53,341 bases of DNA from Anaerolineae bacterium (GCA_017303635.1 JAFLCG010000026.1:1-53341), one strand, 5' to 3'. Counted from the first letter of the stretch, positions 1-7,767 are shown. A program made the numbers and translations. Notes: generated from the letters alone by a model not told the origin.

Positions 1-1
1 C

Positions 2-121
2 TGTCCCAACAAGCTCTTTCCCACTCTGGATCAGGTCATCCACAACGTTCAACGCATGGTCACTGCCCAGAACCGCCCCGGCGATCCCTCACGTATTCTC
101 TTTTCTAACAACTTCCACTGA
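2..121 (+). CDS. Transposase C-terminal fragment, probably IS630-like (partial, 5' end outside window)
   Basis: An open frame runs from the window edge to a TGA at 119-121 and encodes about 39 residues. Its pattern (Pro-Asn-Lys-Leu-Phe, then Leu-Asp-x-Val-Ile, then a short basic tail) resembles the C-terminal end of DDE transposases of the IS630 type, where the segment after the last catalytic Glu reads roughly 'W-x-N-x-x-F-x-x-L-D-x-V'. The catalytic residues would lie outside the window. The assignment is by resemblance only and the family could be wrong. Confidence 0.45.
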   Translation, partial: CPNKLFPTLDQVIHNVQRMVTAQNRPGDPSRILFSNNFH

Positions 122-529
122 CCTACTTATGTTCCGATTTATCCATTGAACCTGTGCTATTATGTTCTCAGGTGCGAAAGTAGCCATGGAGGCAGTCTGC
201 TCCCGTATATCCGCCCGGTGGAATTCTCACAATGACCCTTTGCGAGATACGGTCCTGATCGCGGGCCAGAGCGTCGGCCACGCATCTGATCATAGCCAAC
301 ACCTGCCACAATTCCGCCAAAACATCACCCTAACCGCCACGTGATTGGCCCGAAATAGCGGCAATCATAGGGGTAGCCGCCGTCAGACTGGCTGAGATGT
401 GACCGCCGCCGCCGCCGCCGCCGCAATCCCTCAGAAAATAGGTGAGCCACCTTCCCAATTCCGCATATAATGAACCTTGAGCAACAATTGACGCTCGCGG
501 ACTCACCTTATACTCGGAGGGCAGCGGCT
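122..529. other. Non-coding or decayed stretch with a CCG microsatellite and a broken minus-strand frame
   Basis: I find no convincing intact gene here. On the minus strand one frame reads sensibly from about 470 down to a TGA at 168-170, interrupted by a single in-frame TAG at 330-332. It contains a run of glycines encoded by the CCG/CGG repeat. The short plus-strand frame at 162-344 has no ribosome binding site and poor residue composition. The stretch between a transposase fragment and the first real gene is best read as insertion-sequence debris or a decayed gene. Confidence 0.4.
403..423. repeat. (CCG)7 trinucleotide microsatellite
   Basis: Seven uninterrupted CCG units are present. On the minus strand they read as Gly codons in the broken frame described for this region. 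Such repeats are prone to slippage, so the copy number may vary between strains or be an assembly artefact. Confidence 0.9.
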
Positions 530-1399
530 ATGTTTGAACGTTTTAACCGCAGTTGGGAGCTGGTCAAGGCCAGTTGGGCAGTGCTCCGGCAGGACAAGGA
601 ACTGCTCATTTTTCCGATTGTCTCTTTCCTGGGTAGCATCGTCGTCCTCATCACCTTCGCCATTCCCATGATCGCTGCCGGTGTTTTCGACTCGATGGCC
701 TCCCGCGGGAGTGACGACATTGGGTTCTTCGGCCTGGTGGTCGGCTTCCTCTTCTATCTGGTCATGTATACCGTGGTCATCTTCTCCAACACGGCCCTGG
801 TGGGTGCCGCCATGATCCGTCTGGATGGCGGTAACCCCACGCTGGCGGATGGCTTCCGTATCGCCCGTGAACGCCTTGGCATCATCGTGGCCTACGCGGC
901 CATCTCCGCGACCGTCGGTATGATCCTGCGCGCCATCTCCGAGCGTGGCGGTCTGATCGGGCAGATTGCTTCCTCCATCCTCGGCTTTGCCTGGAGTGTC
1001 CTAACCTTCCTCGTCATTCCGGTTCTGGTGATGGAAAAAGTCGGCCCGGTCGATGCCATCAAGCGCAGCGGTGAATTGCTCAAGCAGACCTGGGGTGAGC
1101 AGTTGGCCGCCAACTTCGGGATGGGCATGATCTTTGGTCTGGCGACCTTTGGCATCGCGATTGTAGGCATGGTGCTGATTGCCGCTTTTGCCGCTATTGA
1201 TGCCGGAGTGCTGGTCGCCATTGCAGTGATTGCCATGATCCTGGCGATCATCGCGCTCAGTCTGGTGGGTTCGGCTCTTGGTGGCATCTATCAGGCGGCG
1301 CTCTACCGCTATGCGACCAGTGGAACCGTCGATAGCCACTTCAGCCCGGAGACCATTCAGGGCGCTTTTGCACAAAAACCCAAGCGTGGGATGTTCTAA
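530..1399 (+). CDS. DUF6159-type polytopic membrane protein
   Basis: A 289-residue integral membrane protein starting MFERFNRSWELVKAS. That opening followed by several long hydrophobic segments is typical of the DUF6159 family. Function is unknown. Hydrophobic stretches lie at roughly residues 29-55, 65-95, 120-140, 148-170, 195-225 and 228-255, and the C-terminus is short and basic. I chose ATG 530 because GGAGG lies at 516-520, nine bases upstream. An in-frame ATG at 470 would add 20 residues but has no ribosome binding site. The next gene is convergent, so this one appears to be transcribed alone. Confidence 0.75.
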   Translation: MFERFNRSWELVKASWAVLRQDKELLIFPIVSFLGSIVVLITFAIPMIAAGVFDSMASRGSDDIGFFGLVVGFLFYLVMYTVVIFSNTALVGAAMIRLDGGNPTLADGFRIARERLGIIVAYAAISATVGMILRAISERGGLIGQIASSILGFAWSVLTFLVIPVLVMEKVGPVDAIKRSGELLKQTWGEQLAANFGMGMIFGLATFGIAIVGMVLIAAFAAIDAGVLVAIAVIAMILAIIALSLVGSALGGIYQAALYRYATSGTVDSHFSPETIQGAFAQKPKRGMF

Positions 1400-1430
1400 A
1401 TGGGGTGGGGCGATCCACTGGATCGCCTCG

Positions 1431-2249
1431 CTAGGTCGGCTTTAGGAACTGGCGCACGGCATCCACTACCCGGCGCGGCGACTCATCCAGCACCTGGTGG
1501 GAAAGCCCCGCCAGTTCCAGCAGTTCCGCCTGGGGCAAGTGCTCAGCAGCGTATTTGCCTTCTTCCGGGGGAACGGTCTGGTCCCGTGAACCGACGATCA
1601 CCAGCGTGGGTTGCTTGATCTCTGACAGGTGCGGCCCCAGGTTTTCACGGGCGATACTGCGGATTCCATGCACCGCTGCCCGCCAATGAGACCGCTTGAC
1701 ATCCTGCCGTATACGCAGGATCGAGTGTTCGTCGGCCATACCCGGTCGGCCTAGCAGCGGCGCGATCACATCCACCATATCTGACTGTACCAGCTTCCAC
1801 AGGGCTTCCGACCGCTGGATAGCGTAGTCACCGACATCTGAAGTGACCAGCTTGTCTAGTTCCACCAGCTTACCAATGCGCCCTCGCACGACGGGCGCCA
1901 GCAACACCAGTTGATCCATCAGGTCGGGTTGTGCCTGTGCTAATTTGAGGCTGAGCATTCCACCCATTGAATGCCCGATCACCGCTCGCGGTCGCAAATG
2001 CCGTCGTTCGCAGAATGCGATCAGGCTTTGGAGATGCATGGCAATGTCGAGTTCGTGGTGTGGCTCTGGTCGCGGTGAGTCGCCGAATCCGATCAGGTCC
2101 ACCGCGATGCAGTGAAAATCCTGCCGCAGACCGTCCATTAATGGAGTCCACATGGCCCCAGAACTGGCCCATCCATGAATCAAAAGCACATCCGGCCCGC
2201 GTCCGCTGGTCGTAAAGTGCAGATTAGGGATCATCGTCTCGGAGTTCAT
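1431..2249 (-). CDS. Alpha/beta-fold hydrolase
   Basis: A 272-residue alpha/beta hydrolase of the esterase/lyase type. The oxyanion strand HGW follows LLIH, the nucleophile elbow is GHSMGG, the acid lies in GSRDQTVPP and the catalytic His is in LSHQVLDE, so the Ser-Asp-His triad is complete. There is no signal peptide, so it should act in the cytoplasm. Substrate cannot be inferred. I chose ATG 2249 rather than 2336 because an extended -10 (TGCTATAAT on the minus strand, hexamer at 2256-2261) sits just upstream and would be inside the longer version. The gene is divergent from the MerR regulator, which may therefore influence it. Confidence 0.85.
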   Translation of the reverse strand: MNSETMIPNLHFTTSGRGPDVLLIHGWASSGAMWTPLMDGLRQDFHCIAVDLIGFGDSPRPEPHHELDIAMHLQSLIAFCERRHLRPRAVIGHSMGGMLSLKLAQAQPDLMDQLVLLAPVVRGRIGKLVELDKLVTSDVGDYAIQRSEALWKLVQSDMVDVIAPLLGRPGMADEHSILRIRQDVKRSHWRAAVHGIRSIARENLGPHLSEIKQPTLVIVGSRDQTVPPEEGKYAAEHLPQAELLELAGLSHQVLDESPRRVVDAVRQFLKPT

Positions 2250-2255
2250 AGGCGC

Positions 2256-2264
2256 ATTATAGCA
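2256..2264 (-). promoter_or_regulatory. Extended -10 promoter element of the alpha/beta hydrolase gene
   Basis: Read on the minus strand the sequence is TGCTATAAT, a perfect extended -10 box. It lies directly upstream of the chosen ATG at 2249, so the mRNA would start at or almost at the start codon and may be leaderless. No good -35 hexamer is seen, which is usual for extended -10 promoters. Confidence 0.5.
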
Positions 2265-2301
2265 TAGGGTAGTTTCTGTCTGATCGAAATTCACATAGAA
2301 T

Positions 2302-2712
2302 ATGAGCATGAATGTCGACCCTGATAACCTCACCATTGGGGAAGTCGCCCGCCTGGCTGGTCTGGCGACTTCTACCCTGCGCTACTATGAGAGCATCGGC
2401 CTGCTGCCCTCGCCTGGCCGGGTGAGCGGACGGCGCCGCTATAGGCGGGATGTACTGCAATTGTTGGCAGTCATCCAACTTGCAAAGGAAGCCAATTTCA
2501 CACTGGATGAAATCCGGGCATTGGTGGATATACGTGGGAGTGGAACCCCCTCCACTCGCTGGCGAGAGATGGCCGGGCGTAAACTTCGCGAAGTGGATGA
2601 TATTATCGCCCGAGCACAAGAACTACGCGCCTTGCTTGAAGAGGCGATTCGCTGTGAATCTCTGTTATTTGAGTTAGATGCTTGTGATCCCCTGAACCCC
2701 ACAAATACCTGA
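2302..2712 (+). CDS. MerR-family transcriptional regulator
   Basis: A 136-residue MerR-type regulator. The winged HTH occupies residues 10-78 (TIGEVARLAGL, then LRYYESIGLL, then GRRRYRRDVL), followed by a dimerisation helix and a short tail. The tail has two cysteines nine residues apart (CESLLFELDAC), reminiscent of metal-sensing members such as ZntR. However, the Cys that the other subunit contributes in those proteins is missing, and the four-Cys Fe-S motif of SoxR is absent. The signal is therefore unknown. The start is ATG 2302 or ATG 2308. Neither has a ribosome binding site, and a TAGAAT box ends at 2301, so translation could be leaderless. A perfect MerR-type operator immediately downstream points to control of the DinB gene pair. 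Confidence 0.88.
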   Translation: MSMNVDPDNLTIGEVARLAGLATSTLRYYESIGLLPSPGRVSGRRRYRRDVLQLLAVIQLAKEANFTLDEIRALVDIRGSGTPSTRWREMAGRKLREVDDIIARAQELRALLEEAIRCESLLFELDACDPLNPTNT

Positions 2713-2721
2713 TTTGCCCCC

Positions 2722-2752
2722 TTGACTTCAAGTTAACTTGAAGTCGTACATT
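2722..2752 (+). promoter_or_regulatory. MerR-type promoter/operator in front of the DinB gene
   Basis: The -35 hexamer TTGACT is at 2722-2727 and the -10 TACATT at 2747-2752, with a 19-base spacer, the overlong spacing typical of MerR-activated promoters. A perfect 22-base palindrome fills 2724-2745. Its core, CAAGTTAACTTG, is identical to the centre of the enterobacterial SoxR box. It lies ten bases after the merR stop codon and 41 bases before the DinB start. The likely mechanism is DNA untwisting by the upstream MerR protein (inference from family behaviour). Confidence 0.85.
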
Positions 2753-2793
2753 TGATCTATTGACCGGATCAATATGCATACACAGGGGGACTT

Positions 2794-3285
2794 ATGACGG
2801 AAGCAGCCCAACTGATCGAGGTTCTGGAACGAAACTACCGTATTCTGCTCCGGCAATGTGATGGCTTGACGCATGCCGAGAGCCTGCTCCAGCCGCCCTT
2901 TCGGGGGAATTGCCTGAATTGGGTGTTGGGGCACTTGACTCAGAGCCGCGAGCGCCTGCTCAAGCTGTTCGAGCTTCCAACTCGCTGGACGGATGACGAA
3001 GTCGAACGCTACCAGCGCGATTCACCACCAGTGCTTGAAGATGGTCCAACCGTCATTAGTCTGGGGCGCATGCTGCAGGATTTTGAAGCGGCACATCAGC
3101 ACCTGCACACCCGCCTGGAAACAACAGATACTGTCGAATTGGGTCAGCCCGGCAAGGAGATCATCAAGGGTGGTCAGATGACCAAGGGGGAGTGGGTAGC
3201 CTTCCTGCTCTGGCATGAGACCTATCATATTGGTCAGCTTGAATACCTACGGCAGCTTGCCGGGAAAAATGATAAGGTGATTTGA
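2794..3285 (+). CDS. DinB-family (DfsB/bacillithiol-transferase fold) metalloprotein
   Basis: A 163-residue four-helix DinB-superfamily protein. The three expected metal-binding histidines are present: His47 in GHLTQSR, and His141 and His145 in WHETYH. Members are metal-dependent thiol transferases or hydrolases, often involved in detoxification or stress. The actual reaction here is unknown. AGGGGGA lies eight bases before the ATG. It is followed after one base by the DUF4287/DUF5655 gene, so the two form an operon driven by the MerR-type promoter at 2722-2752. This suggests an inducible stress or xenobiotic response. Confidence 0.85.
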   Translation: MTEAAQLIEVLERNYRILLRQCDGLTHAESLLQPPFRGNCLNWVLGHLTQSRERLLKLFELPTRWTDDEVERYQRDSPPVLEDGPTVISLGRMLQDFEAAHQHLHTRLETTDTVELGQPGKEIIKGGQMTKGEWVAFLLWHETYHIGQLEYLRQLAGKNDKVI

Positions 3286-3286
3286 T

Positions 3287-3862
3287 ATGGCCCGCGAAAC
3301 CGAACGCCTTGAACAGGAATTTATCCAAAACGCCAAGACTTTGACGGGTCACAGCATCTCCGAATGGATGGCGATCATTCGTCCAACCGGACTGGATAAA
3401 GTGAATGCGATCCTCAACTGGCTGAAAAGCGAATACGGCCTGAAGCACGATAAGGCCAATTTTCTCGCGCAGATGTACATGAATGATGGTCAGCCTGTCT
3501 TTGACCGGAAGCTGTTGTTTGCCAAACTCTTTGAGGGCAAAGAAGGTCTTCTCCCGCTTTATCGGGCATTGGAAACGGCTGTGCGCGATCATCTGCCAGC
3601 GGATGTGGATCTTATTCCTACCAAAGCCTATGTATCAATCGAAGGTAAGAAGTGCTTCGCCAGCGCCACCCTCACACGGCAGGGACTGCGTGTGGGTCTT
3701 GATCTTGGGGATCGCCCCTTTGATGGTTATGTTCAGAAGGCCAAAAGCCTCGGTGCCATGCCGAACATCGGTCATATGGTGGAGGTCAGTCGACCGGAGG
3801 AGATTAACGACTCTCTGGTTGAGCTGCTCAGGCAGTCATACCAGCAGGTGCATAGTAAGTAA
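3287..3862 (+). CDS. DUF4287 + DUF5655 domain protein
   Basis: A 191-residue protein with an N-terminal DUF4287-like helical part (residues about 15-70, including HSISEWMAII and HDKANFLAQMY) and a C-terminal DUF5655-like part (residues about 72-188, with FEGKEGLLPLYRAL and KKCFASAT). No catalytic residues are known for either domain. It starts one base after the DinB stop codon, so it is co-transcribed and probably translationally coupled. Pairing with a DinB protein under a MerR regulator suggests a stress or small-molecule role, but this is only context. Confidence 0.8.
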   Translation: MARETERLEQEFIQNAKTLTGHSISEWMAIIRPTGLDKVNAILNWLKSEYGLKHDKANFLAQMYMNDGQPVFDRKLLFAKLFEGKEGLLPLYRALETAVRDHLPADVDLIPTKAYVSIEGKKCFASATLTRQGLRVGLDLGDRPFDGYVQKAKSLGAMPNIGHMVEVSRPEEINDSLVELLRQSYQQVHSK

Positions 3863-3930
3863 TCTACGGATAACGACCCCGGCTGGCGCTATACTATCCC
3901 GTGAAGAGTTGCGCCGCCGGAGTCGTTGTT

Positions 3931-4305
3931 ATGTCCGTAGGGTTCTATATCGAGCAGTTTGGGGCTGTGCAAGCGCATGTATTCACCTCATCGGATGATG
4001 CAGCTGTGGATGCATGGGCAGGCGCGCTGGCATCTGTTATTGATACCACCCCTCCGGATCTGCAGTTTCGTGTACTGATGGATGTCTCTGCTCGGCAGGT
4101 GAACTTCACTGCCTATGCTCGTCAGACCACCCAGCGTCTGTTCAGTCACTATCGTCAACGACGCGGCAAAATCGCCTTTCTGTTTACCAGTCGCACTGCA
4201 CCTTTTTACTCGCGGTTGTTCTTCGCCTCATTGGGCCGATTGGCCTTCGACCTCAACGCGTTTAGTGATCGACAGGCGGCCCTGGAGTGGCTCAATCGAG
4301 CCTAA
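3931..4305 (+). CDS. SpoIIAA/STAS-like small protein
   Basis: A 124-residue protein whose alternating strands and helices (YIEQFGAVQAHVF, then FRVLMDVSAR, then KIAFLFTSRTAPFYSRLFF, then DLNAFSDRQAALEWL) match the STAS or SpoIIAA-like fold seen in many short bacterial proteins. The ending 'F-x-D-x-x-A-x-x-W-L' is characteristic of that group. Function is unknown; relatives bind lipids or act in anti-sigma switches. I preferred ATG 3931, with CCGGAG about nine bases upstream, to the GTG at 3901. It stands alone between the DinB operon and the pseudouridine synthase gene. Confidence 0.65.
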   Translation: MSVGFYIEQFGAVQAHVFTSSDDAAVDAWAGALASVIDTTPPDLQFRVLMDVSARQVNFTAYARQTTQRLFSHYRQRRGKIAFLFTSRTAPFYSRLFFASLGRLAFDLNAFSDRQAALEWLNRA

Positions 4306-4436
4306 CGGTACTTTTTTCGCCGGCACTGTGCTAACATGAAATTAGTCCTCGGCACTTTCCTGAGAGGACGACCACACTTGTCCACCCCGGCATTGTAGGG
4401 ACGAGCCCAACCTCGTTTGTGAAAAGCGCAGACCTC

Positions 4437-5363
4437 ATGACCAATCAATCCGTCGAATTTACTGTGGAAGCTACTGGTGAGCGGCTCGATAAGCTCATTG
4501 TCAATCAGATCGGTGATGCGCTCTCGCGGGTACAGATCCAGTCCCTTATCAAAGAAGGCAGCGTGACTGTCGATGGGGTACAGGTCAAACCCGGTATCAA
4601 GCTCAAAATCGGTCAGGTTATTCATGTGAATTTACCTGCACCCACTGTGCCTCAAAAAGTCCAACCGGAAGCCATTGATCTGGTAGTGCTCTTTGAAGAT
4701 GCTGATCTGGCGGTAATTGATAAACCTGCTGGAATGACGGTGCATCCCGGCGTGGGCAACGAAACCGGGACTGTCGTCGCGGCGCTGCTGGCCCGTTGGC
4801 CTCAGATTGGTGAGATGCAGGGCGAAGAAAAACGCGCTGGCATCGTCCATCGGTTGGATAAGGACACCAGTGGCTTACTCATCATTGCCAAAACGGATGT
4901 GGCTCGGCGGCGATTGATGGCCCAGTTTCAGGCGCGGACGGTCGAAAAGACCTATCTGGCGCTGTTGGAACGCAAACCGCCAACCGAAACTGGACGAATT
5001 GAAGCGCCTATTGGGCGTGACCCGAATCAGCGCAAACGTATGGCGGTTCAGCGGGGCGGTAAACCCGCCATCACCGAGTATCAGGTGATTGATACTGCCT
5101 TTATGGGCGATCAGGCACTGGTGAAAATCAATCTGTTGACGGGTCGCACCCATCAGATTCGTGTCCATATGGCTTTTATAGGCGCGCCCATAGTCGGTGA
5201 TCGGGTTTATGGTTTCCGCAAACAGCGCGTTGGTTTGCGTCGGCATTTCCTGCACGCCGGATCGTTGGCCTTCGATCATCCTCGCACCGGAGAACGAATG
5301 CGTTTTGATGCTCCCTTACCAGCGGGTCTGCAAAACGTGTTAGATAAACTTCGGCAGGCTTAA
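4437..5363 (+). CDS. rluD: RluA/RluD-family 23S rRNA pseudouridine synthase
   Basis: A 308-residue enzyme that converts uridine to pseudouridine in RNA. Residues 8-75 form an S4 RNA-binding domain (GERLDKLIVNQ to GQVIHVNLP). The catalytic domain follows, with the signature HRLDKDTSGLL and catalytic Asp141, and the later motif TGRTHQIRVHM. Length and S4-plus-catalytic order match RluD, which modifies helix 69 of 23S rRNA, although RluC cannot be excluded. ATG 4437 gives the normal family start; a GTG at 4419 would add six residues. The gene stands alone on the plus strand. Confidence 0.9.
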   Translation: MTNQSVEFTVEATGERLDKLIVNQIGDALSRVQIQSLIKEGSVTVDGVQVKPGIKLKIGQVIHVNLPAPTVPQKVQPEAIDLVVLFEDADLAVIDKPAGMTVHPGVGNETGTVVAALLARWPQIGEMQGEEKRAGIVHRLDKDTSGLLIIAKTDVARRRLMAQFQARTVEKTYLALLERKPPTETGRIEAPIGRDPNQRKRMAVQRGGKPAITEYQVIDTAFMGDQALVKINLLTGRTHQIRVHMAFIGAPIVGDRVYGFRKQRVGLRRHFLHAGSLAFDHPRTGERMRFDAPLPAGLQNVLDKLRQA

Positions 5364-5451
5364 CCCTGTATTGATAATGATCTCGGCATAGGTTTTGTGG
5401 AACGTTTGTGCTATCATTTGAGCGCTACTCGTGCGGGTATCCATCTGCGGG

Positions 5452-5457
5452 TATAAT
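5452..5457 (+). promoter_or_regulatory. -10 promoter box of the nitrilase-superfamily gene
   Basis: A perfect TATAAT is located 50 bases before the ATG at 5508. I see no convincing -35 hexamer at 16-18 bases upstream. Confidence 0.4.
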
Positions 5458-5507
5458 GTACGCACATTGGCTTGAACATCCATCCGCAAGTAAGGACAGA
5501 ACATCGA

Positions 5508-6344
5508 ATGCGTGAAGTGACTGTCGCCACCGTACAGATGCGGCCCAAACTAGGGGAAGCAGAAGAAAATCTGGTCAAGATGAGCGAGACGGTTGCCAAG
5601 ATCGCCTCGCAGCAAAAGGTAGACTTAATTGTTTTCCCTGAACTCATCACCAGTGGTTATGAACTGGGTGTTCGTTTCACCGAACTAGCCCAGCGGGTTC
5701 CCGGCCCAACCATCAATCTCTTGGCTCAACGTGCGAACGAATATGGTGTGTATATCGCCTTTGGGATGGTGACCAAAGAGAAGGTTGAAAGCGTCCTGTA
5801 TAACTCTGCCGTGCTGGTCGGCCCGGATGGCGAACTACTGGACGTGTATAACAAAATCCATCTACGTGGTGAAGAGCGGATGGCCTTCCGTGAAGGGTAT
5901 AAGCTGCCGGTCATTCCGACTGAAATCGGTAACATTGGCCTGACCATCGGCTACGATCTGGCTTTCCCGGAAGTTTCTCGCAGTCTGGCGTTGGATGGCG
6001 CGGAAGTCATTTGTGTGTTGGGTAACTGGGAAGCCACCAACATCGACGAATGGAAGACCTATCTGCGCGCTCGAGCCTACGAAAATTCGGTCTTTGTGGT
6101 CGGAGCCAACCGCGTTGGTGAAGATGTCACCCTCACTTTTGGTGGTGAAAGCATGATCGTCGGCCCGCGCGGGCATATCCATGCCACCCTCGCCAGCGAA
6201 AGTGATGAGAAGACGGGTGCACCGTTAGAAGGTTTTGCGGTTTCCCGTATTGATCTGGACGAAGTGCGGAAGTACCGCGAAGAATTCCAGTTCATCCAGA
6301 ACCGTCAGCCTGCTGTCTACAAGACGTTGGTGCGGAAGTACTAA
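5508..6344 (+). CDS. Carbon-nitrogen hydrolase (nitrilase superfamily) homologue lacking the catalytic Cys
   Basis: A 278-residue protein with the nitrilase/amidase alpha-beta-beta-alpha fold. The conserved Glu (Glu45 in FPELITSGYE) and Lys (Lys116 in YNKIHLRGEE) of the Glu-Lys-Cys triad are present. The usual '(I/V)CYDxxFPE' motif reads IGYDLAFPE instead, with Gly148 (codon GGC at 5949-5951) where the nucleophilic Cys should be. Another Cys (Cys169) is not in the catalytic position. The rest of the fold is well kept, so the gene looks selected rather than decayed, and it may be a non-catalytic or altered enzyme. AAGGACAG lies about ten bases upstream of ATG 5508. Confidence 0.85.
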   Translation: MREVTVATVQMRPKLGEAEENLVKMSETVAKIASQQKVDLIVFPELITSGYELGVRFTELAQRVPGPTINLLAQRANEYGVYIAFGMVTKEKVESVLYNSAVLVGPDGELLDVYNKIHLRGEERMAFREGYKLPVIPTEIGNIGLTIGYDLAFPEVSRSLALDGAEVICVLGNWEATNIDEWKTYLRARAYENSVFVVGANRVGEDVTLTFGGESMIVGPRGHIHATLASESDEKTGAPLEGFAVSRIDLDEVRKYREEFQFIQNRQPAVYKTLVRKY

Positions 6345-6354
6345 TACGATCTTG

Positions 6355-6392
6355 CCGGGCAGGCACTTTTCCTCGCTTGCCCGGTTCTTGCT
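6355..6392 (+). terminator. Rho-independent terminator of the nitrilase-superfamily gene
   Basis: A ten-base-pair stem (6355-6364 with 6375-6384, one G-U pair) has a ten-base loop and is followed by a T-rich tail. It begins ten bases after the stop codon. Confidence 0.85.
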
Positions 6393-6535
6393 TCTCTTAG
6401 AAACAACCATATGTAACGTCTTATACAACCGTATGTGGAACATGGGTCGATATTGTCGACAGGTGTTTCTTGACGATATATTAGCAACCTAGTCTCAAGA
6501 AGCAGTTTGCAAACTTCACTTAGGAGCTGAAGAAG

Positions 6536-7207
6536 ATGGACAATTCAACGAAATCGTATCTTGCGGAGTTATTGGGAACTTTTACGCTGGTGTTTATTGG
6601 TGGCTTGAGCGTGGTCGCTGTCACCCTTGCTCCCTTCAATGCGGGTGGCAATGTGGTGATTCCGGCTCTGGCTCACGGCTTGGCGTTGTTAGCAATCGCC
6701 TTTGTCTATGGAGGTATCAGTGGGGCGCATGTGAACCCGGCCATTACCATCAGCTTGCTCCTCGGTGGCAAGATAGATGCCGTCAAGGGTGGAATCTACA
6801 TTGTTATGCAGGTCATCGGGGCGCTGATTGCAGCGTTTGTCATTGAAGCTATTCTACCTGAGGGTAATGCGGGTCAGGCGACCGGCGGTATCACGAGCAG
6901 CAACCTCTTGGGCGCCGGTATGCTGGAATTTATCTTTACCTTTTTGTTGGCAACTACGGTATGGCAGACAGCCGCCCATGGACGTGCTGGAAACCTGGCT
7001 CCAATTGCGATCGGCCTAACTCTGGCAGCCTGTATTCTGGCGGGTGGCGTCTTCAGTGGTGCGTCGCTTAATCCGGCCCGGACTCTTGGCCCAGCCATCG
7101 TCGGCGGTGACTTGAGCTATGTTCCCGTCTATATCGTTGCTCAGATATTAGGTGGCGTGGTGGGTTGGGTGGTCAACGGAATGCTGCTTACGCCAGCTAA
7201 AAGTTAA
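6536..7207 (+). CDS. Aquaporin / MIP-family channel
   Basis: A 223-residue six-helix channel. Both half-helix NPA signatures are present: HVNPAIT (Asn67) in the first repeat and LNPART (Asn179, with the filter Arg182) in the second. Each follows the expected short-side-chain turn (SGAH and SGAS). The protein is short and lacks the extended loops usual in glycerol facilitators, so a water channel is more likely, though specificity is not proven. GGAGCTGAAGAAG precedes the ATG. A strong terminator follows, so it is transcribed separately from mscL downstream. The pairing suggests osmotic adaptation. Confidence 0.92.
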   Translation: MDNSTKSYLAELLGTFTLVFIGGLSVVAVTLAPFNAGGNVVIPALAHGLALLAIAFVYGGISGAHVNPAITISLLLGGKIDAVKGGIYIVMQVIGALIAAFVIEAILPEGNAGQATGGITSSNLLGAGMLEFIFTFLLATTVWQTAAHGRAGNLAPIAIGLTLAACILAGGVFSGASLNPARTLGPAIVGGDLSYVPVYIVAQILGGVVGWVVNGMLLTPAKS

Positions 7208-7216
7208 TCAGGTTTC

Positions 7217-7262
7217 ATTCAGCCATCTCTGGTTAATTCTGGAGATGACTGAATTTTAATTA
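7217..7262 (+). terminator. Rho-independent terminator of the aquaporin gene
   Basis: A 13-base stem (7217-7229 with 7242-7254, one mismatch) closes a 12-base loop and runs into TTTAATT. It lies ten bases after the stop codon. Confidence 0.8.
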
Positions 7263-7354
7263 AGGCTAAATAATCACGAAATATTTGCAATAAATGAGCA
7301 ATTGATTACAATATCGACCGTCTGCCTGTGCCACACCTTTGGAGGAGTTGAATC

Positions 7355-7747
7355 ATGTGGAAAGAGCTGAAAGCCTTTTTGATGCGCGGCAATGTCGTTG
7401 ATCTCGCCGTTGGTGTGATCATCGGCGGAGCGTTTGGTGCAATTGTCAATGCGTTGGTGAATAACATCATCAATCCGATTATCGGTGTCTTGCTGCCTAC
7501 TGGTGATCTGGCCTCGGCTGGTATTGTCCTGCGTGCGGCTTCTGCTGACGGTGCTACGCCGGCAGCCGTGTTAGGTTGGGGCGCTCTGATTGCCGCCATC
7601 ATCAACTTCATCATCATTGGTACGGTGCTCTTCTTTATCATTCGTGGAATGAACAAGATGATGCCGCCACCCCCCCCGCCGCCCCCGGCTGGTCCCAGCA
7701 TTGAAGAACAGATGTTGGCCGAATTGAAGAAGTTGAATTCCAAGTAA
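7355..7747 (+). CDS. mscL: Large-conductance mechanosensitive channel MscL
   Basis: A 130-residue MscL. The N-terminal amphipathic helix and first membrane helix are classic (KAFLMRGNVVDLAVGVIIGG, residues 6-25, continuing to about 45). A periplasmic loop of about 30 residues follows, then the second helix (about 72-97) and a cytoplasmic helix ending EEQMLAELKKL. The channel opens on membrane stretch to release solutes in hypo-osmotic shock. Unusual here is a run of eight prolines between TM2 and the C-terminal bundle helix. GGAGGAGTTG is correctly spaced before the ATG. It follows an aquaporin gene and has its own terminator. Confidence 0.97.
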   Translation: MWKELKAFLMRGNVVDLAVGVIIGGAFGAIVNALVNNIINPIIGVLLPTGDLASAGIVLRAASADGATPAAVLGWGALIAAIINFIIIGTVLFFIIRGMNKMMPPPPPPPPAGPSIEEQMLAELKKLNSK

Positions 7748-7767
7748 GCCGAAAGCAGAGCTATACT

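Noticed and set aside
162..344. A 60-codon plus-strand frame near the left edge
   Set aside because: No ribosome binding site, poor residue composition, and the opposite strand reads more sensibly.
6470..6498. TTGACG followed by AT-rich sequence upstream of the aquaporin gene, considered as a promoter
   Set aside because: No acceptable -10 hexamer lies at 16-19 bases from it.
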